Shown: piece by piece, positions 35,301 through 39,535 of the stretch
Layout of the letters: every line of letters starts with the position of its first letter
How positions within the stretch are numbered: the first letter of the stretch is position 1
From: Porticoccaceae bacterium
Lineage (GTDB): Bacteria > Pseudomonadota > Gammaproteobacteria > Pseudomonadales > Porticoccaceae
Direction of reading: 5' to 3'
Length of the DNA stretch: 39,535 bases
Assembly: GCA_029254005.1 (NCBI GenBank)
Contig: JAQWYJ010000046.1
Location: 1-39,535, forward strand
Position numbers and translations under genes: made by a program
Notes under the pieces: generated by a model
What the model was told of the DNA's origin: nothing
Seen by the model: only the letters and a program-made list of their open reading frames with translations
The model's database searches: none

Positions 35301-36404
35301 ATGAGTCATGCAAATAAAGTATTAGCTGAAAACAATGACCTTCCTATTCGCACCGATCTGCCCGTTCACAATGGAAAGGTTCGTTCGGTTTACTGGCTCA
35401 CAGAGGAGGATAGTCGACGTCTAGTTGCGGACCGCAATTATGATGTCGCCCCGGGAGCCCCTTTGGCAATAATGGTTATAAGCGACCGTATTTCAGCATT
35501 TGAATGCATCTGGCGCGGCGAGGGTGATATGCGTGGTGTGCCCGGTAAAGGAGCCGCTTTAAATGCTATATCCAACCATTGGTTTAACTTATTTCGCGAA
35601 CAAGGGCTTGCAGACAGTCATATCCTAGATGTTCCACATCCACTAGTCTGGATTGTACAAAAAGCCAAACCGGTTATGATCGAAGCGATTTGTCGGCAGT
35701 ATATTACTGGCTCTATGTGGCGGGCATATGACAAAGGGGAGCGCAACTTTTGCGGTATTCAATTAGAAGACCATTTAATGCGTGATCAAAAGCTATCTAA
35801 ACTGCTTATAACTCCATCCACAAAGGGAATTCTGGAGGGTATTCCTGGCGTTCCTGAGGTAGACGATGTAAATATTTCGCGAGCTGATATTGAAAATAAC
35901 GCTGAAGCCTTTAAATTTAAGCGCCAAAGCGACATCGCAGTCTACGAAGAGCTGCTCGAGGAAGGATTCAATGTTATCAGCGATGAGTTAGCTAAATTAG
36001 ACCAAATTTTTGTCGATACTAAATTCGAGTTTGGTTATGTAACCGATCGGGAAGGTAACGAAAAACTGATTTATATGGATGAGGTGGGGACGCCAGACTC
36101 ATCCAGAATTTGGGATGGCGCCAATTATAGAGATGGAAAAATTGTAGAGAATTCCAAAGAAGATTTTCGTCAACTGTTGTTAGCGCATTTTCCTGATGCC
36201 GACATTTTATTAAATAAGAATAGAATGGAGGAACGCTATGCGCTAGCCAGAGACAATGAGCTACCTGAAAAAGTCATGATGCAGGTCTCAGAGACCTATG
36301 TTAGCCTTGCCGAAAAGATAACGGGCCAGCCGTTGATATTATCAGACAATCCGAAGTCCGAAATTTTAAACATACTCAAAGAAAACTACGGTCTTATCGA
36401 CTAA
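35301..36404 (+). CDS. purC: Phosphoribosylaminoimidazole-succinocarboxamide synthase, long form
   Basis: 367 residues, about 130 longer than E. coli PurC; this long form is known from Vibrio/Shewanella-type gammaproteobacteria. Core motifs: [58 protein letters not shown], and the nucleotide-site segment [20 protein letters not shown] followed by [10 protein letters not shown]. It joins aspartate to CAIR with ATP in purine synthesis, giving SAICAR, in the cytoplasm. The ATG at 35301 follows AGGCA at a suitable distance. The next gene starts 55 bases downstream on the same strand. Confidence 0.96.
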   Translation: MSHANKVLAENNDLPIRTDLPVHNGKVRSVYWLTEEDSRRLVADRNYDVAPGAPLAIMVISDRISAFECIWRGEGDMRGVPGKGAALNAISNHWFNLFREQGLADSHILDVPHPLVWIVQKAKPVMIEAICRQYITGSMWRAYDKGERNFCGIQLEDHLMRDQKLSKLLITPSTKGILEGIPGVPEVDDVNISRADIENNAEAFKFKRQSDIAVYEELLEEGFNVISDELAKLDQIFVDTKFEFGYVTDREGNEKLIYMDEVGTPDSSRIWDGANYRDGKIVENSKEDFRQLLLAHFPDADILLNKNRMEERYALARDNELPEKVMMQVSETYVSLAEKITGQPLILSDNPKSEILNILKENYGLID

Positions 36405-36459
36405 GGTATTAACCAAGTACTAAACACAACGCTAGAAACAAGGGCCTAAGGCTAGTTTT

Positions 36460-36936
36460 ATGACTGAAGAAAAAAGCATTAACATTGATTCGCGAAAATT
36501 ATTTAATCTTGGAGTTAACTTACTTGTGGCAGGGTTCGTCCGACAAAAACCTGAGGATACAAAAAAGTTATTTAAAGACTTAAAACAGGGTAATATAGTG
36601 CAGTCTGGACAGCTAACCTCTGAGCAAAATAATATGGTTATTCCGGTAAAACTGCAGTTAGATCGAAGCGAATATAAAGGTCAATTCAACTTTCCTAATT
36701 TTGAAATTGCAGTAAAAACTATGCTGCAAAAATTTGAAACTGAAGTGCGTAAAGACAAAGACTTGAAGGATTTACACACCCTTACTAATGATAAGACCGG
36801 TGGACTATTATTTAATTTACCCACAGGAATTAAAATCGGCAATGACATAAATGTGTTAATGATGGCTGTGGAGCCTATGGAGGAGTGCCTGGTAGTGAAA
36901 TTGCTGTTCATGGATCCGGCTCAATTTGAGGCATGA
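36460..36936 (+). CDS. Small protein of unknown function (158 aa)
   Basis: I do not recognise this family. 158 residues, soluble, acidic-basic mix, no signal peptide. The N-terminus has a short amphipathic/hydrophobic helix (LFNLGVNLLVAGFV) followed by a charged Lys-rich helix; the C-terminal half looks like an alpha/beta domain with a strand-like ending (CLVVKLLFMDP). It begins 55 bases after purC and may be read from the same transcript, with its own weak AAGG-type site upstream. No partner or reaction is implied by the sequence. Coding support: long open frame, composition like its neighbours and a normal start context. Confidence 0.75.
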   Translation: MTEEKSINIDSRKLFNLGVNLLVAGFVRQKPEDTKKLFKDLKQGNIVQSGQLTSEQNNMVIPVKLQLDRSEYKGQFNFPNFEIAVKTMLQKFETEVRKDKDLKDLHTLTNDKTGGLLFNLPTGIKIGNDINVLMMAVEPMEECLVVKLLFMDPAQFEA

Positions 36937-37122
36937 TAGTTGAACAAACCGTATTACTAGCTTTAGTACTCTATGGCAAAATTTTATAACCATCTATATG
37001 CCCCGGGTAAGGCAAATGATTTTACATAAGGACAAAAAAGAGGCACTACTCGAGCAAACTGGGACACAATATTAGCTACTGTGTGGTCATCACAATAATG
37101 TTAACCTACTGACTAAACTATA

Positions 37123-37950
37123 ATGAGTTTCCACTTAAAAGCATTTAGTACACTTTTCGCAGCAGTCATGCCAAAAATCGGACATGAACAACTGCCCTCT
37201 CTCTTGATTAACATGCTGAAATCCTTAGTACCCTTTGATAATGCTGTTATTCTTTATTACCAAGAAGGCAACAAACCCATTGTTGACTACAATGACATAC
37301 CGCCTCTTGAACGAAAGAGCCAAATCCATGGCTTTATAGATGGCGCCTTTTTATTAGACCCTTTTTATAGATCGGCTATTGACCAAAATGTTAGCGGACT
37401 TCATCGCCTAAGTGATCTTGCTCCGAAGGGCTTCAAAATGACCGAGTATTACCGCAGCTATTTCAAGTTCACAGAAATTAAAGATGAAATTGGCTACATC
37501 TTTCATACAGGTCACGAGCAATTTATTAATATTTCGCTGGGCAGATTAGGTACAACGCAACGATTTAGTCGCTCACATCTTGGCCTTTTACGTGATATTT
37601 CACCTATTATGGAGAGTGTCTGCAACTTGCACTGGAGCAATCAAGAGCAGACCGGCCAGAACAATGTGAACCAGTTACCAGGTCAACTGGACAGCGCCCT
37701 AAAATACTTTGGTACCGCCTACCTCACTGATCGAGAAACCCAAGTCGTCCAGCTATTTTTACACGGCCACTCTACTAAATCGATTGCCGAGCGGCTAGGT
37801 ATATCGCCAGAAACCGTCAAACTGCATCGTAAGAACAGTTATGCAAAGTTAGATGTTTCCTCTCAAGCGGAACTGTTTTACCTGTTTATAGATTCCCTTG
37901 CCAGCCTATCTAATTATGCCGGTGGAGATCCTCTCGTTGGATATCTTTAA
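37123..37950 (+). CDS. LuxR-family transcriptional regulator (GerE HTH) without AHL-binding signature
   Basis: 275 residues. The C-terminal ~65 residues are a GerE/LuxR DNA-binding domain: LTDRETQVVQLFLHGHSTKSIAERLGIS, given here only as positions 205-232, then PETVKLHRKNSYAKL. The N-terminal ~190 residues (for example DPFYRSAIDQNVSG, YYRSYFKFTEIKDEIGY) do not show the conserved Trp/Tyr/Asp set of autoinducer domains; they may be GAF/PAS-like. Likely a cytoplasmic regulator of unknown signal. No Shine-Dalgarno is visible before the ATG. It is separated from the preceding gene by 186 bases that carry no clear feature, and it converges with clpB across 40 bases. Confidence 0.88.
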   Translation: MSFHLKAFSTLFAAVMPKIGHEQLPSLLINMLKSLVPFDNAVILYYQEGNKPIVDYNDIPPLERKSQIHGFIDGAFLLDPFYRSAIDQNVSGLHRLSDLAPKGFKMTEYYRSYFKFTEIKDEIGYIFHTGHEQFINISLGRLGTTQRFSRSHLGLLRDISPIMESVCNLHWSNQEQTGQNNVNQLPGQLDSALKYFGTAYLTDRETQVVQLFLHGHSTKSIAERLGISPETVKLHRKNSYAKLDVSSQAELFYLFIDSLASLSNYAGGDPLVGYL

Positions 37951-37990
37951 GCTACTTTTTAACGTCAGCAAATTTTAATTTTTCCTATGG

Positions 37991-39535
37991 CTAGCCTAGC
38001 TCAAATATCGCCTTATTGTGCGCTAACCTAGCTTTAATTTTATTCCCGGTAACAAATTTTCCGCTCAAAATAGCTTCAGCCAATGGGTTTTCCACGTACT
38101 GCTGTAGCACTCGCTTTAAAGGTCTTGCGCCATATACAGGATCAAGGCTAATGTCCAAAATATGGTCCATTAGCGTGTCATCTAGGGTTAGAAATAAATC
38201 TTGAATAGCCAGGCGCTTCTGCAATAGCGCTAGCTGGATACTGGCGACACCCCGTAATTCTTTCTTACCTAGCGGATGGAATACAACAGCTTCATCCACT
38301 CGATTAATAAATTCAGGCCTAAAGTTTAGCGCAACAACATCCATCACGGCGGACTTCATTACCTGATAATTTTCATCTCCTGACAATAACTGAATAACAT
38401 CTGAGCCAAGATTTGAAGTCATGACTATGATGGTATTCTTAAAGTCTACCGTTCGACCTTGCCCGTCAGTGAGACGACCATCATCTAATACTTGCAACAA
38501 CAGATTAAAAACATCTCCATGTGCCTTCTCAACTTCATCTAGCAGTAATACTGCATAAGGACGTCGACGTACTGCCTCAGTCAAATAACCCCCCTCCTCA
38601 TAGCCTACATAGCCAGGTGGTGCACCAATCAGTCGTGCCACGGAATGTTTTTCCATAAACTCTGACATATCAATGCGAATCATAGCGTCTTCACTATCAA
38701 ATAGGAATTCCGCTAAAGATTTGCACAGCTCGGTTTTTCCCACCCCTGTGGGACCCAAGAATAAAAATGAACCACTGGGTTTATTTGGATCAGCCAAACC
38801 AGCACGGGCACGTCTTACTGCATGACTCACGGCGCTGACGGCTTCGTTTTGCCCCATAACTCGCTGATGAAGCGATGCTTCCATTTGCATGAGTTTGTCC
38901 CGCTCACCCTGCAACATTCTTGACACAGGAATACCAGTCCACTTGGCAACCACCTCAGCAATTTGCTCTTCAGTCACCTTGTTACGCAACAATTGCATTT
39001 TCATTGTCTGATGATCACTGGCACTGGCAATTTGCTTCTCAAGTTCTGGAATAATACTGTATTGAATTTCTGCCATTTTCTCTAAATCAGACGCCCTGCG
39101 TGCAAAATCTAAATCTACTTTGGCCTGCTCAAGTTCGCTTTTAATCTGCGTCGCACCTCGCATTGATGCTTTCTCAGCCATCCAAATTTGCTCAAGATCA
39201 GCATACTCCTTAGAAAAACCATCGATATCTAACTGTAGCTTAGCCTGTCGCTTCTTTACTGCGGGATCAGTATCTTTTTTCATTGCTTGTCGCTCAATTT
39301 TGAGCTGAATTAAGCGTCTCTCTAAGCGATCCATTTGTTCAGGCTTGGAGTCGATTTCCATACGTATGCGACTACCTGCCTCGTCTATCAAATCAATCGC
39401 CTTATCTGGTAATTGACGATCTGTAATATAACGCTTCGATAGAGTAGCAGCGGAGATGATTGCACTGTCACTAATTTCAACACCATGATGAACCTCATAT
39501 CGCTCCTTTAGCCCCCTTAAGATAGCAATAGTGTC
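37991..39535 (-). CDS. clpB: ATP-dependent chaperone ClpB, C-terminal 514 residues (5' end outside the window)
   Basis: The frame is open from the window edge at 39535 to the stop at 37991 and encodes about 514 of the usual ~860 residues. The visible part begins in the end of NBD1 (the [19 protein letters not shown] region and [17 protein letters not shown]), continues through the coiled-coil M domain (about 50-190: Glu/Lys/Arg/Ala-rich, [14 protein letters not shown]), and contains NBD2 with Walker [10 protein letters not shown] (nt about 38730-38756), Walker [11 protein letters not shown] and sensor MTSNLGSD, then the small domain ending [14 protein letters not shown]. It disaggregates proteins together with DnaK in the cytoplasm. 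A TTG at 39391 is not the start; the frame continues upstream. Confidence 0.97.
   Translation of the reverse strand, partial: DTIAILRGLKERYEVHHGVEISDSAIISAATLSKRYITDRQLPDKAIDLIDEAGSRIRMEIDSKPEQMDRLERRLIQLKIERQAMKKDTDPAVKKRQAKLQLDIDGFSKEYADLEQIWMAEKASMRGATQIKSELEQAKVDLDFARRASDLEKMAEIQYSIIPELEKQIASASDHQTMKMQLLRNKVTEEQIAEVVAKWTGIPVSRMLQGERDKLMQMEASLHQRVMGQNEAVSAVSHAVRRARAGLADPNKPSGSFLFLGPTGVGKTELCKSLAEFLFDSEDAMIRIDMSEFMEKHSVARLIGAPPGYVGYEEGGYLTEAVRRRPYAVLLLDEVEKAHGDVFNLLLQVLDDGRLTDGQGRTVDFKNTIIVMTSNLGSDVIQLLSGDENYQVMKSAVMDVVALNFRPEFINRVDEAVVFHPLGKKELRGVASIQLALLQKRLAIQDLFLTLDDTLMDHILDISLDPVYGARPLKRVLQQYVENPLAEAILSGKFVTGNKIKARLAHNKAIFELG

Noticed and set aside
37123-37950. Quorum-sensing LuxR receptor
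   Set aside because: The N-terminal domain lacks the conserved Trp/Tyr/Asp residues, and no luxI-like gene is in the window.
37991-39391. ClpB fragment starting at the TTG at 39391 as a shorter protein
   Set aside because: The same frame continues to the window edge with clear ClpB NBD1 sequence, so the gene is cut by the window rather than short.

Overview
This is a chromosomal segment of a gammaproteobacterium, most likely a marine, aerobic, heterotrophic one of the Cellvibrionales/SAR92/Pseudomonadales type. That is an inference from gene content: a Bat operon, a DUF4212/VC_2705-type Na+ symporter pair, a PQQ alcohol dehydrogenase, long-form PurC, and the block nadK - rhomboid - DUF1315 - DUF2797 - pepN, which I recall being kept together in Pseudomonas relatives. 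Base composition looks moderate (roughly 43-50% G+C in the stretches I looked at). I saw no tRNA, rRNA, CRISPR array, transposase or phage gene.

Layout. 1-1977 (+): the 3' end of a VWA/TPR Bat gene and batD. 2015-8045 (+): a two-subunit Na+/solute symporter, a secreted isoaspartyl peptidase/asparaginase, an M14 metallopeptidase and recQ, followed by a heptanucleotide tandem repeat. 8203-10220 (-): a cupin and an acyl-CoA synthetase. 10456-12621 (+): a quinohaemoprotein alcohol dehydrogenase divergent from them. 12667-17982 (-): pepN, DUF2797, DUF1315, GlpG-like rhomboid protease and nadK. 18129-30371 (-): one giant gene of 4080 codons. 30736-31260 (+): a shikimate-kinase-like gene. 31295-35143 (-): aromatic aminotransferase, YbfF-type esterase, SDR dehydrogenase and a TIGR01777 NAD-dependent epimerase. 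35301-37950 (+): purC, an unrecognised small protein and a LuxR-type regulator. 37991-39535 (-): the C-terminal two thirds of clpB, running off the window.

The outstanding feature is the giant exported protein. From the N-terminus it has a signal peptide, BspA-like leucine-rich repeats, a cadherin-like domain, 16 tandem ~103-residue 'NDAP' repeats, three further ~103-residue repeats, an isolated ~200-residue helical segment, five DUF5011-type repeats, Calx-beta-like and thrombospondin-3-like calcium sites, a domain resembling choice-of-anchor U, an invasin-like Ig domain and a Gly-run/Cys/transmembrane/Arg C-terminal sorting signal. It looks like a very long calcium-stiffened surface adhesin or predation/aggregation factor with a CTERM-type anchor. 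The enzyme that would process this anchor is not obvious in the window; the only membrane protease present is a canonical GlpG-like rhomboid two genes downstream on the same strand.

The rest is mostly core metabolism plus two plausible scavenging modules: (i) the Na+ symporter, periplasmic isoaspartyl peptidase and M14 hydrolase, and (ii) the PQQ alcohol dehydrogenase divergent from the acyl-CoA ligase. All functional links are inferred from order and domain recognition only.
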